The notes beneath the pieces are model-generated. The model made no database searches. It worked only from the letters and a program-made list of their open reading frames with translations, and was not told the origin of the DNA. The position numbers were made by a program, and so were the translations under genes. From assembly GCF_018070045.1 (NCBI RefSeq), contig NZ_JAGPYK010000002.1, positions 372,001 through 436,000 of the forward strand: DNA of 64,000 nt, in the 5' to 3' direction. Positions 45,053 through 54,328 of this stretch are shown here, piece by piece (the first letter of the stretch is position 1; each line of letters begins with the position of its first letter). The stretch comes from Micromonospora sp. U21. GTDB taxonomy: Bacteria > Actinomycetota > Actinomycetes > Mycobacteriales > Micromonosporaceae.

Positions 45053-48000
45053 TCACCAGATCGAGGGAACAGAGGGCCAGTTTACGTACTTCAGAGGCTC
45101 GAGCAAAGGCTCCCATCTACCGGGCCGGTCAGGTGCGGTGCCACCCGGGAAAGTCTCCCGCCACCGCACCGACTGCTGTAGCCACCGCTCTCCCAGGCCA
45201 GCCTCGCGACCATTCCCGGCACTGGGAGCGGCGTCGCCCGCACCGGGATAGTTCTGGACCTTCCCTGGATCAGGTTTCGCCGAGGCCCACGTACTTGCAT
45301 TGGTGAGGTGAAACTCGATCACTGCGTTCCCGCTGCCGTCATATCCGACCAGGTTCCAATTCATGTCATACGAGCCTATGAAGGCCTGCTCGATGGGCAT
45401 ACCCAAATGCCCGTTCGTCAAAATGGACCAACCGTTGTCCTTCGCCGCCTCCCTTCGCTGGTCCGGCGACTGACCAAGGTAATGGAAGTTTACCGGCCCC
45501 GATGTTTGTCCATTGGCGAGAGCAGCGGCAACGTCCTGGCGCGACTGCTCGACGCTGTCCAGCTTGCGGATCCCCTCAGTGAACGCGTCCCCGTCTCGGT
45601 AGTACTCAACCGACTTGTTGTCCCCAGGGCAGGAAGCATTGACATTTTTACAAGCCGCCATCTGCGGGAAGCCCGAGACGAACCCGAGGAGCCACTTCAC
45701 TCCGAGCCCATAAGAGCCGAGCTCGTTACCACCTGACGCATGACAGTATTCCGGGGTCGCACTCGAGCAGGTCGGCGGCGCCACTCCACCGCCCCCACCG
45801 CCTCCTGAATCCATCACGTGGCCATCGATCTCAATCATGCTGATCGGGTTGCCGCCACCGAACGCGTAACGGTTGGTCGTCCACGGATTCAGCCCGAGGT
45901 GCAGGTCAGCCAGGGCTCCGTTATAGCTGTCCCGGGACAAGAATCGATTCAGGCCGGGATTGTAGTCACGGAATCCCATATCATAGGTACCGGATCCTTG
46001 ATCCCAGCGCTTCGCGTTGTATCGATAGGCATTGTAGGGTTCCTTGTTCGGATCCGCCGGGTCGGGCTTGTCGATTCCGGTGAACTGCTCTTCGTCGTTA
46101 CCACCATAGGCCGTGTACCCGTACGTAGCCTTCGAGTCGCCTGTCTCGTCGGTCAACTGTTCGACGTCGGTGTGCGGGTTGTAGCCGTAGTAGGAGTCTT
46201 CTTCACTGCCGTCTTCCTGGTGAGCGACCTGGGAGAGACGCTCACCCCACGGGGAGTACCGATAGGACTTGGTGAGCTTGCCGGCAACCTCCTCGTCGAG
46301 TACTTCAGAAGTGAGGCCCAAGTAGTTGAAGGTGGTCGGTTTCTCGTTGGCGCCACCGGCGTCAGTTGTCTTGGTCGTCGTCCGGTCCAGCGGATCGTAG
46401 GTGTACTTCGTGATGGCCGTTCCGGCAGCCACCTTTCTGCGGTTCTCGATGATGTGATCGAAGCCGTCGTACACGTTGCGCTCAATGACTGCGCCTGCTG
46501 CCGTCACGGTGTCTAGTCGACCGAGGGGGTCGTAGTTGTACGACGATTTCGCACCGCCAACAGTGGCAGTCAACAGCCGGTTGCGGTCGTAGTTGTAGGT
46601 GGTCCTGGTGCCCTTGATGGTCTGGTCGATGACGTTGTTGTTGGCGTCGTGGAGGTACGTTTCGGTGCCGGGGGTATCACCCGTCTTGGTCACGGACATC
46701 AGCCGGTCGCGTGGGTCGTACGTGTGCTCGGTGGTGTTGAAGATGTAGGCGGAATGGTTGTCTGCCCGCATTTTCTTGTTGACGTCTTTGGTGCGGTTGC
46801 CGTTGAGGTCGTAGTACATGGAGTGCTCGGAGACGACCACTCCGTTTGGCTTCTTCTCGACTTGGTACTTGAGCAGACCGTCGAGGTAGTAGGTGTGGTC
46901 GACGGTGTTGCCGTTGCCCTTGGTCTCCTTCAGCTTCTCGCCGCGGTCGGTGTACATGAAGGTGGTGACCTTCTTGTCGGTGTCGGTGGGCGACTTGCCG
47001 TTGGTGACCTTCGAGAGCCTGTCCCGCACGTCGTACTCGTAGGCCGAGTACTGCTTGTCGTGCGTGGTGGTCAGTGGGGCGCTGTTCTCGTTGTAGGTGA
47101 ACGAGGTGGTGTTTTTGAGCGCCCCGAGCTTGCTTTCGGTGACGGTTTGCACCTGGTTCAGGCCGGTGTAGTCGACGGCGTAGGTGTCGACGCGGGCGTC
47201 CGGTGACGAGTCCGTGATGGTCTCGAGGTTGCCGTTCGGGTCGTACCGGTAGGCGTAGTTTTGCTTCTCGTCGTCCGCCTCACCGGTGTTGTCCCGGACC
47301 AGCTTGACCGCATCGGCCACGACTGTGCCGGTGGCCTGGTCCGACAGTGATACCTTCTGGCTGTTGCCCTCGTTGAAGCTGTACGAGCCGAGGCTGACCC
47401 AAGTGCCGGCGCCGGTGTTCTGGTTGACCGTCTTCGGCGTGTTGCCGCCGCCGTGGTTCACCGTGTACTTGGCGTCGGTGGCCGCCCCGGTGACCGTCGG
47501 GTAGCGGGCGAAGACCTCGTACGTGCCGGACTGCGGCACGTTCAACTGCCAGGTGAAGGTGTTCGCGCCGGTCCCTGCGGCCCGGGTGACGTAGTTGGTG
47601 CCGTACTTGTTGCCGGCCGTAGTGGCCGCGGTCCAGGTGCCGGTGGCGGTGGTGTTGTTGAAGTCGGAGTTGTCGACTAGGACCACCTGCTTGCCGACCG
47701 GCACGCCGTTGTCCGCGCGGGACCTCAGCTTGCCGTCGGGGTAGTAGGTCCAGGTCATGGTCCGGTTGGCCGTCGAGTTCGAGGGGTTCTCTCCGGCCGG
47801 CGTCAGCGTCCGCGTGGTCTGGGCGCCGAGCTCGTTGTACTCGTAGGCGGTGACGATGTCCCAGGGGTCGCTGCTGGTCTTCGTCCAGCCGTTGTCGAAG
47901 TACGTGTACGTGGTGTTGTTGCGCGTTGACTCGCCCGCCGACGGCGGCGCCGACAGGATCTTGAGCCGGCCCACCTCGTCGTACTCGTAGGTGGTGACGT

Positions 48001-51000
48001 CCGCCGTGGTGTAGCGGGCGTCGTCCTTGTCGTATGCGGTGCGGGTCTCCTTGACCCGGTTCAGCTTGTCGTAAACCTTCTCCGTGGTGAAGTCGTCTGG
48101 GTCGTCCGTGTCCGGGGTGGCCACGCCCCGCGGGCTGATCACCTTGGTCTGGTTGCCGACCTCGTCGTACTGGTACTTGGTGGTGCGGTAGGTGATGGTG
48201 CCCGCGTCGTTCTTGTGCGGGACCTTCACCTGGCTCGGCTTGCCCCGAGGGTCGAGGGTGACCTCGGTCGTGTTGCCGAGCTGGTCGGTCGTGGCGGTGA
48301 CCAGTCCGTCCCGGTCGTAGGTCTGGCTGGTCGACTTGCCGGCGGCGTCCGTGGTCCTGGTGACCCGGTGCGCCTTGTCGTACTCCATCACGTTGGTGTA
48401 GTCGAGGGCGTCGGCGGTCGCGTTCTTCCGCGGGTCGACCACCTTCCGGACGTTGCCGACGTTGTCGTACTCGTATGTGGTCTTCTCGCCCTTGGCGTTG
48501 GTGACGCTGGTGAGCTGGTAGATCTCGTCGTAGCCGTTGGTGGTGGTGAAGTCCCCGGCCGTGGCGGTCAGGTTGCCCTTCGGCTCGGTCGTGGTCAGCA
48601 GGTGGCCGACCTTGTCGAACGTGTAGGAGGTCTTCCGCTCCGGGTCGCCCGCCTCGTCGACCGGGGCCAGCGTGTACTCGAGCTGGTCGGCCTCGTCGTA
48701 GAACGCCTTCATCACCGCGCCGGTCGGCGTCGCCGACTCGTAGACGTTGTCGTTCTCGTCGTACTTGGGCGCCGGCGTGGTGATCCACTCGTTGGCGGTC
48801 TGGTTCTTGGCCACCTTGTTCTCCAGCGGACGACCGAACGTGTCGTACGTCTGGAGGGTGTCGTGGTTCAGCGCGTCGGTGACCTTGAGCACGTTGCCGC
48901 GCTCGTCGTAGACGAAATTCGTGGCCCGGCTATCCGCGTCGGTGATGGTCTGCGGGTAGCCGTTGAGGTCGAACCTACTGTTGACCGTGGTGTTCTTCCC
49001 GGCATCCGTCGCCGTCAGCAGTTGGCCCCACGCGTCGTACGTGTAGGACGTCTTGTAGTCGTCCGGGTCTGACGTGGTGCTGCCCATGGGGTCGACGACC
49101 CAGGAGAGGTCGCCGTCGGTTTCGTGGCCGAATGTCCATTTGCGCCCCTCCGGGCTCGTTTTCTCCGTGAGATCGGCGACGTACCCGTTGAGCTGATGCT
49201 GATAGGCCAACACGGTGCCCGACGTGCCGTTCTTGACCGCTTCGGCGTCCTTGATCAGGGTCGGGTAGCCGGTCTTGGCGTCGTACTGCCAGGTCGAGAC
49301 CGCGCCGTTGTTCTCCTCGAAACGCTTGACGTTGTGGTCGTCATCCCATTCCACCTTGGTGGTCTCGTTCTTGGCGTTGGTGGTCTGGATGGGCCGGCCG
49401 TAGCCGTCCATCAGGTAGACGGTGGCATGGTTCTCCGCGTCGGTGACCGTGGTCTGGATGTTGTTGGTGGTGTCCGGGTCGACGTAGGCGAACTGGGTCA
49501 GGTGGTCGTCGGCGATCCGGTCGGTGTAGTACTTGGTCTTCCAGTGCCACTTCGGGTCGTCGCCGGTCTGCGGGTAGTGGTACGCCAGGTCGGTGGCGTT
49601 GCCGCGCGGGTCGGTGACCTTGACCAGCTTGACGTTCTTGTTCCCCTGCGTCATGTCGTAGGCGAACTTGAACACCTTGGGCGCGCCGTTGGTGGAGCCG
49701 GCACCGTCGATCAACTCACCGAGCAGACCCTTGTCCGTGTACGTGAAGGTCAATCTTCGCCCGGAGATGTCGGTGATCTGCGAGACGTGGTCGATGATCT
49801 TCGGGTTGGTGAGGCCGGACGACGCGCGGACCTTGGTCCAGGTGGTGTCGTCGATGTAGTCGTAGGTCTGGCCCTTGGCGTAGTAGTCGAGGGTCAGAGC
49901 GATCCGACCGGTCGGGTCGGTGATGTACTTGAGGAACTTGGTCGGCTTGTTGTTGGACTTGCGCTCCTCGTAGGTGAAGAGCATTTCGTTGCCGTTGTTG
50001 TCCACGGTGCTGGACAGGAAGCCTTCGCAGTCGTAGAAGAACTGCGTGCGGTCCGGCTTGGTCAGCACCCAGGCCTTGCGCTCCTGCGTGTTGGGCTTGC
50101 AGTCGACCGGGCTGTTCTTTTGCAGGTAAAGATGGACGCCCTTGGGGCTCTTCCATTCTGAGGTGGCCGGGTCCCAGGTGAACCAGTGGCTGGTGCCGTC
50201 GCCGTCGGTCAGGGTGACCTTCGTCGGGTTCGGGTTGGGGTGGAAATCGAGGGGGGTGCCCAGGCGCATCATCGAAGACGCCTGCAGCGACCAGCCGGCC
50301 CCGGCCACCGAGTCGGTGGTGTCCAGCGAGTTGTAGGACATCCGCACGAACGTCGACAGGCCCCGCGACGGGTTGCTGAGCGCGTTGTACGACCAGACGG
50401 TGTTACCGGCGAACAGGTTGTTCATCAGGGTGCCGCCGGCGCCGGTGTTCTTACCCGCGTACGAGTAGAACTTCTCCAGACCCAGCTGGTCGGAGGTCGG
50501 CTCCTCCACCGCCACGTTCTGCGGCAGCCCCTTGATCGGCGAGGACGCCGACAGCTTGCTGCCGTCCAGCTTCTTGCGCAGATCCCAGTTCAGGACGTAC
50601 TCGCTGCGCTTGTTCCCATCGGTCGACGACGGTGGGGTCTTCACCTGAGCGGTGACGTCGACCGTGCCGCCGGCCACCACGTTCTTCGGCAGCGGGGTAC
50701 GTAGCTCGTAGCTCTCGTCGGTGGCGTCGACGAGGTCACCGGTCTCGTTCAGCCGCTTCCAGTCGTAGGATAGCTCCCAGTCCGCGGTGTTCCAGGGCGC
50801 CAGCGTGGGGTTCGACACGGTCACCGGGAGGGTGTACGTGGCGTTCGGCGTCAGCGTCTGTGGCGTCGAGGCGGCGTAGTACGTCGACTCGGCGCTCTGC
50901 TCGAGGTAGGTGACCTCCAGCGTCGGGCGCAGCAGCGGCTCGGCACCTTCGGAGGACAGCAGCATCGCCCGCGCCGTCAGGTTCGTCTCGTCGCGCTGCC

Positions 51001-53785
51001 GCAGCAGGAAGCCCTTGTTGTCGGCGGGCGTGGTGAGCCAGCCCTTGACTGCGGGCGTGACGTTCCAGTTCTCCCACTCCGGATCGTTGGTGAACCCGTT
51101 GAAGCTCGCCTTCCAGTTGGCGTCGTAGTCACCGCCCCCACCCGTGGTGAGCCACGCGGTGGTGCCGTTGCTGGTGCTCCAGGTCGCCTTGGACTCGTCG
51201 AACGCCGTCGTCAGCTTGTAGACGTCGACGTACTCGTCGGTGTCGTCACCCGGGTAGAGGTAGGTGTTGTACATCCGCAGCTGCGCGTCGACCACCTGCG
51301 CGCTGCTCGGGATCCCGGCCAGGTCGGGGAACTTGACCAGACCCCGGGTGTCGCCGTAGTAGGACGAGTTGTTGCCCGGGCTGACGTACGGGTCACCGTC
51401 GTAGACGTTCACATTCTCGGTCGGACGGGCCTTCGACAGGGTGGTGTCGATGACCCCGTCAGTGCCGGTCGGGGTGGTCGCCGCATTCCGGTAGATCCGG
51501 GTGATCTGGCCAGCCTTCGGCAGCATCGCCTGCTGCGTCGGACCCGCGATCACCTCACCGTCCTGGGTCTTCACCGCGACCATGTAGTAGTAGAACTTGC
51601 GCGCCATCGGGTCGGTGTTGTCGGCCGCCGTCGGTACCGCGGTGGTGTCCTGGTACGTGCGGGTGGCCGCGGAGACCGGCGAGATCAGCGTCGCGGTCGA
51701 GGGCTCGAAGTTCTGGTGGATGCTGCGGTGCACCTGGTACTCGACGATGTCGTCGCCCGTGCTCCCCGACGGATCCTGGTAGGCCGGCCAATCAAGCACC
51801 GCGCCGGTGGAGGTGATCGTGGTCGGCGGGTTCACGGTGACACCCGGCCGGCCGTAGGTGACGGTCAGCTTCGGAAGGTTGAAGTCCCGGCGGTCGTTGT
51901 TGTAGGCGTACTCGGACGCCTCGTAGGTCGGCCCGCCGCGGCCCTTGGTCGCCTCGTCGAGCGCCTTGACCATGAACCCGTAGTTCGCGGTGCCGTTGAC
52001 CCACTCCTGCACCACGTTGCGCACCGGGAACGAGTTCCACACGCTGGACTTGGCGTACTTCTTGACCGCGCCGGCCTTGGTGAACCGCACCGCGTCAGCG
52101 TTCGCGGACGTGCCCGGCACGCCGTTGAGTACCACCTTGCCGGTGGTGCCCGCCACGAACGGATGGGTACCGAGAGTGAGCCACTTGCCGGCGCTGGACG
52201 GCGTGGTCTGGTCGACGGTGTACTTCTTCGACCCGCCGGAGAAGTGCACCGTGTACGGGGCGTTCGTCGGCCGGTCCGAGGCGCCCACGTAGTGGACCTC
52301 GACCTGATAGTCGCCCGACTCGGTGATGGTCGGCACCCAGGTGTGGGTGTCCGTCGACAGACTGCTGCCGTGGTACTTGTAGTCGCCGTTGATCGCTTTC
52401 GGCGTCAACGTGGTGTTCCCGGAATACGGCCACGACCCGGTCACCGACGTGCCGGCGTCGCCGTCGTCCTTGGTGACGGTGTTGGCCGCCGGTGCACCGG
52501 CGAGATTGTCGCTCATGGTGCCCCACGTCGCGGTGTCGTCGGTCCAGTCCGCGGTCACCCGGTGCGCCTGCATCGGCACGTCGTAGGCCCAGTCGGTGTG
52601 GGTCTGCGAGTAGTACAGCTGAAGCTGGGCGTCGTCGATCGACGTGTTGTCCGGGATCGTGTCCAGGTTGAACTTCAGCAACGAACGCCAGGCGGCCGTC
52701 GCGGTCGTGCCCACGTTCAACTGGTAGGTGCCGTTGTAGTTCGTGGTGGTGGCACCCGAGTAGATCGCCACGTCCTGGGCGTCGGCCGGCACCGGTTGGA
52801 TCTTGATGGTCGGGTCGATCACCACCGGGTAGACCCGGGCCGGGTCGGCCAGCCACGCGGCGTCCGCGGACACCGTGACCGTCGTCTGCCCGTACATCTG
52901 CTGCACGCGCTGGGAGACCCTGTCGCTCCACACCTTGCCGTGCGGCGACGACGCGTCGTCCTTGTCGTCGTACATGAACGGCGCCGGCATTACGAAGACC
53001 GGCTCACCGCCGTCCGGACCCACGAACGCGATGGAGCCGTCCTGGCGCTGCTGCGCGGTGAGGCCGGCCGTGTCCAGGGTGAACGTGTACGACACCGGCC
53101 CGGTCGGGGCGCGGTGCAGGACGATCTTCTCCTTGAGGGCGGTGGAGGTGACGTCGTAGACGACGTCGGCGCCGCCAGCGAGCCCCGGGTAGGTGACCGT
53201 GGAGCCGGAGACCTTCGGCGTCACATCCTTCGCCGCGCCAGCGAGGCCCAGCTCGATGCTGCGACCGTCCCGCTCGAACCGGACCAGCTCATCGGTGCTG
53301 TCCCCGAAGAGACTGGTGAAGGCGTTCGTCCGGTTGCCTTGGACGTAGCCCTTCTTCTCCGTGGTCGGGCGGACCTTCGTGTCAATCGGCTGGAACCTAC
53401 CCTTGGCGTCCCGGTAGTGCAGCGGCACCGCCGAGATCTCCGCCTGGGTACGCCCGTCGGAGAGCTGGTAGACCTTGCTGTTCGTGGTCCGCTTGCCGGT
53501 GAGCTCCTTGACCCGCTTCTGCGGCGGCCAGTTCTTCGCTGCGGGCGGCTTCTCGTGCACCGCCAACCCGGCACTCACCACCTCGGGCTTCGCCTTGCGC
53601 GGCCCGCCGTCGACCAGGCCACGCGCGGCGTTGCCCAGCCGGGACAGCAGGCCCTCGTCCTCGGCGCTGGCCGCCTGGCCGGCGCGTTGGGGATCCTGGT
53701 CCGGTAGGACCTCCATCCCGCCGAGCGTGGCCACCATGGCCAGCACCAGACCCCCGATCAGGGGACCTCTCGCTTTCTTCTTCAC
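45053..53785 (-). CDS. Secreted RHS-repeat protein with C-terminal toxin-like region
   Basis: 2910 residues from GTG 53785, which has GGAGGG six bases upstream. A signal peptide (GPLIGGLVLAMVATLGG) is followed by an N-terminal domain, two DNRLRE domains (about 345-428 and 772-888) and golvesin-like domains (about 502-575 and 2100-2168). RHS/YD repeats run from about 1160 to 2600, with the RHS core ending YNPGLNRFLSRD and INRYAFGGGNP-like WTTNRYAFGGGNPISMI. After IDGHVMDSGG and a Gly linker comes a variable ~250-residue C-terminus (from about 2657) that I cannot assign; it includes VNFHYLGQSPDQRRE and VIEFHLTNASTWASAK. The layout is that of a polymorphic toxin used against competitors. The lipoprotein gene follows. 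Confidence 0.9.
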   Translation of the reverse strand: MKKKARGPLIGGLVLAMVATLGGMEVLPDQDPQRAGQAASAEDEGLLSRLGNAARGLVDGGPRKAKPEVVSAGLAVHEKPPAAKNWPPQKRVKELTGKRTTNSKVYQLSDGRTQAEISAVPLHYRDAKGRFQPIDTKVRPTTEKKGYVQGNRTNAFTSLFGDSTDELVRFERDGRSIELGLAGAAKDVTPKVSGSTVTYPGLAGGADVVYDVTSTALKEKIVLHRAPTGPVSYTFTLDTAGLTAQQRQDGSIAFVGPDGGEPVFVMPAPFMYDDKDDASSPHGKVWSDRVSQRVQQMYGQTTVTVSADAAWLADPARVYPVVIDPTIKIQPVPADAQDVAIYSGATTTNYNGTYQLNVGTTATAAWRSLLKFNLDTIPDNTSIDDAQLQLYYSQTHTDWAYDVPMQAHRVTADWTDDTATWGTMSDNLAGAPAANTVTKDDGDAGTSVTGSWPYSGNTTLTPKAINGDYKYHGSSLSTDTHTWVPTITESGDYQVEVHYVGASDRPTNAPYTVHFSGGSKKYTVDQTTPSSAGKWLTLGTHPFVAGTTGKVVLNGVPGTSANADAVRFTKAGAVKKYAKSSVWNSFPVRNVVQEWVNGTANYGFMVKALDEATKGRGGPTYEASEYAYNNDRRDFNLPKLTVTYGRPGVTVNPPTTITSTGAVLDWPAYQDPSGSTGDDIVEYQVHRSIHQNFEPSTATLISPVSAATRTYQDTTAVPTAADNTDPMARKFYYYMVAVKTQDGEVIAGPTQQAMLPKAGQITRIYRNAATTPTGTDGVIDTTLSKARPTENVNVYDGDPYVSPGNNSSYYGDTRGLVKFPDLAGIPSSAQVVDAQLRMYNTYLYPGDDTDEYVDVYKLTTAFDESKATWSTSNGTTAWLTTGGGGDYDANWKASFNGFTNDPEWENWNVTPAVKGWLTTPADNKGFLLRQRDETNLTARAMLLSSEGAEPLLRPTLEVTYLEQSAESTYYAASTPQTLTPNATYTLPVTVSNPTLAPWNTADWELSYDWKRLNETGDLVDATDESYELRTPLPKNVVAGGTVDVTAQVKTPPSSTDGNKRSEYVLNWDLRKKLDGSKLSASSPIKGLPQNVAVEEPTSDQLGLEKFYSYAGKNTGAGGTLMNNLFAGNTVWSYNALSNPSRGLSTFVRMSYNSLDTTDSVAGAGWSLQASSMMRLGTPLDFHPNPNPTKVTLTDGDGTSHWFTWDPATSEWKSPKGVHLYLQKNSPVDCKPNTQERKAWVLTKPDRTQFFYDCEGFLSSTVDNNGNEMLFTYEERKSNNKPTKFLKYITDPTGRIALTLDYYAKGQTYDYIDDTTWTKVRASSGLTNPKIIDHVSQITDISGRRLTFTYTDKGLLGELIDGAGSTNGAPKVFKFAYDMTQGNKNVKLVKVTDPRGNATDLAYHYPQTGDDPKWHWKTKYYTDRIADDHLTQFAYVDPDTTNNIQTTVTDAENHATVYLMDGYGRPIQTTNAKNETTKVEWDDDHNVKRFEENNGAVSTWQYDAKTGYPTLIKDAEAVKNGTSGTVLAYQHQLNGYVADLTEKTSPEGRKWTFGHETDGDLSWVVDPMGSTTSDPDDYKTSYTYDAWGQLLTATDAGKNTTVNSRFDLNGYPQTITDADSRATNFVYDERGNVLKVTDALNHDTLQTYDTFGRPLENKVAKNQTANEWITTPAPKYDENDNVYESATPTGAVMKAFYDEADQLEYTLAPVDEAGDPERKTSYTFDKVGHLLTTTEPKGNLTATAGDFTTTNGYDEIYQLTSVTNAKGEKTTYEYDNVGNVRKVVDPRKNATADALDYTNVMEYDKAHRVTRTTDAAGKSTSQTYDRDGLVTATTDQLGNTTEVTLDPRGKPSQVKVPHKNDAGTITYRTTKYQYDEVGNQTKVISPRGVATPDTDDPDDFTTEKVYDKLNRVKETRTAYDKDDARYTTADVTTYEYDEVGRLKILSAPPSAGESTRNNTTYTYFDNGWTKTSSDPWDIVTAYEYNELGAQTTRTLTPAGENPSNSTANRTMTWTYYPDGKLRSRADNGVPVGKQVVLVDNSDFNNTTATGTWTAATTAGNKYGTNYVTRAAGTGANTFTWQLNVPQSGTYEVFARYPTVTGAATDAKYTVNHGGGNTPKTVNQNTGAGTWVSLGSYSFNEGNSQKVSLSDQATGTVVADAVKLVRDNTGEADDEKQNYAYRYDPNGNLETITDSSPDARVDTYAVDYTGLNQVQTVTESKLGALKNTTSFTYNENSAPLTTTHDKQYSAYEYDVRDRLSKVTNGKSPTDTDKKVTTFMYTDRGEKLKETKGNGNTVDHTYYLDGLLKYQVEKKPNGVVVSEHSMYYDLNGNRTKDVNKKMRADNHSAYIFNTTEHTYDPRDRLMSVTKTGDTPGTETYLHDANNNVIDQTIKGTRTTYNYDRNRLLTATVGGAKSSYNYDPLGRLDTVTAAGAVIERNVYDGFDHIIENRRKVAAGTAITKYTYDPLDRTTTKTTDAGGANEKPTTFNYLGLTSEVLDEEVAGKLTKSYRYSPWGERLSQVAHQEDGSEEDSYYGYNPHTDVEQLTDETGDSKATYGYTAYGGNDEEQFTGIDKPDPADPNKEPYNAYRYNAKRWDQGSGTYDMGFRDYNPGLNRFLSRDSYNGALADLHLGLNPWTTNRYAFGGGNPISMIEIDGHVMDSGGGGGGGVAPPTCSSATPEYCHASGGNELGSYGLGVKWLLGFVSGFPQMAACKNVNASCPGDNKSVEYYRDGDAFTEGIRKLDSVEQSRQDVAAALANGQTSGPVNFHYLGQSPDQRREAAKDNGWSILTNGHLGMPIEQAFIGSYDMNWNLVGYDGSGNAVIEFHLTNASTWASAKPDPGKVQNYPGAGDAAPSAGNGREAGLGERWLQQSVRWRETFPGGTAPDRPGRWEPLLEPLKYVNWPSVPSIW

Positions 53786-54328
53786 CCGTCACCCTCCGGT
53801 CTACAGGCAGACACGATGGGTAAGGATCTCGCGGGGGGATACACGATCACCTATATTTACGATATATGGTGGGCGACAGGTGCTATTTCTGTCGCTGTTG
53901 CAACCGTCCACGGCCTGCAGAGCCCTCAGTACCAGCGGGTACGACAGCAGGCGGATCGTCACGACGTCGGCGACGGCCGCTACCCTGTGCCCGCAGGAAC
54001 GCTGGCGTCCGCACGCCCGCCTCAGGCGTGTGCTGCTCGCCGACGACCGGCGCGACCAATCGGCGGCGCGAACCTCGGCGCGACACCAGCAGTGGTCATC
54101 ACAACGGAGCGCCTCAGGGGACGACCTCGCCTGCCTCGATTGCCCCCATCTGCGGTCGGACGAAGGCAAAGATTGCAGCCTGGGCCCACCCGGCTGGGCC
54201 CAGTGCACCGGCCAGCTGTGGCCCTAGCGAGGTAGGTGAGGTGTTCGCTCCTAGTGCTGTTGACCTGACGCGAGGGGTGGAAATTGGGCCACTACGAACA
54301 TGGGCGCGAGAGGTGTCGCAACCCGATC
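53786..54328. other. Promoter region of the RHS gene; otherwise empty
   Basis: About 60-85 bases upstream of the RHS start lies the most AT-rich stretch of the area (around 53846-53872, with TATATT and ATATAT), which could hold its -10 element. Beyond it no gene is seen up to the end of the regulator gene at 54329. Confidence 0.45.

Noticed and set aside
51716..53707. 663-codon plus-strand frame
   Set aside because: Antisense to the RHS gene, rich in Arg, Gly and Val without any domain.
45053..53785. Repeated sequence looking like a tandem array or CRISPR
   Set aside because: The repeats are coding RHS/YD repeats of variable sequence in one frame. No array of identical direct repeats with unique spacers exists in the window.
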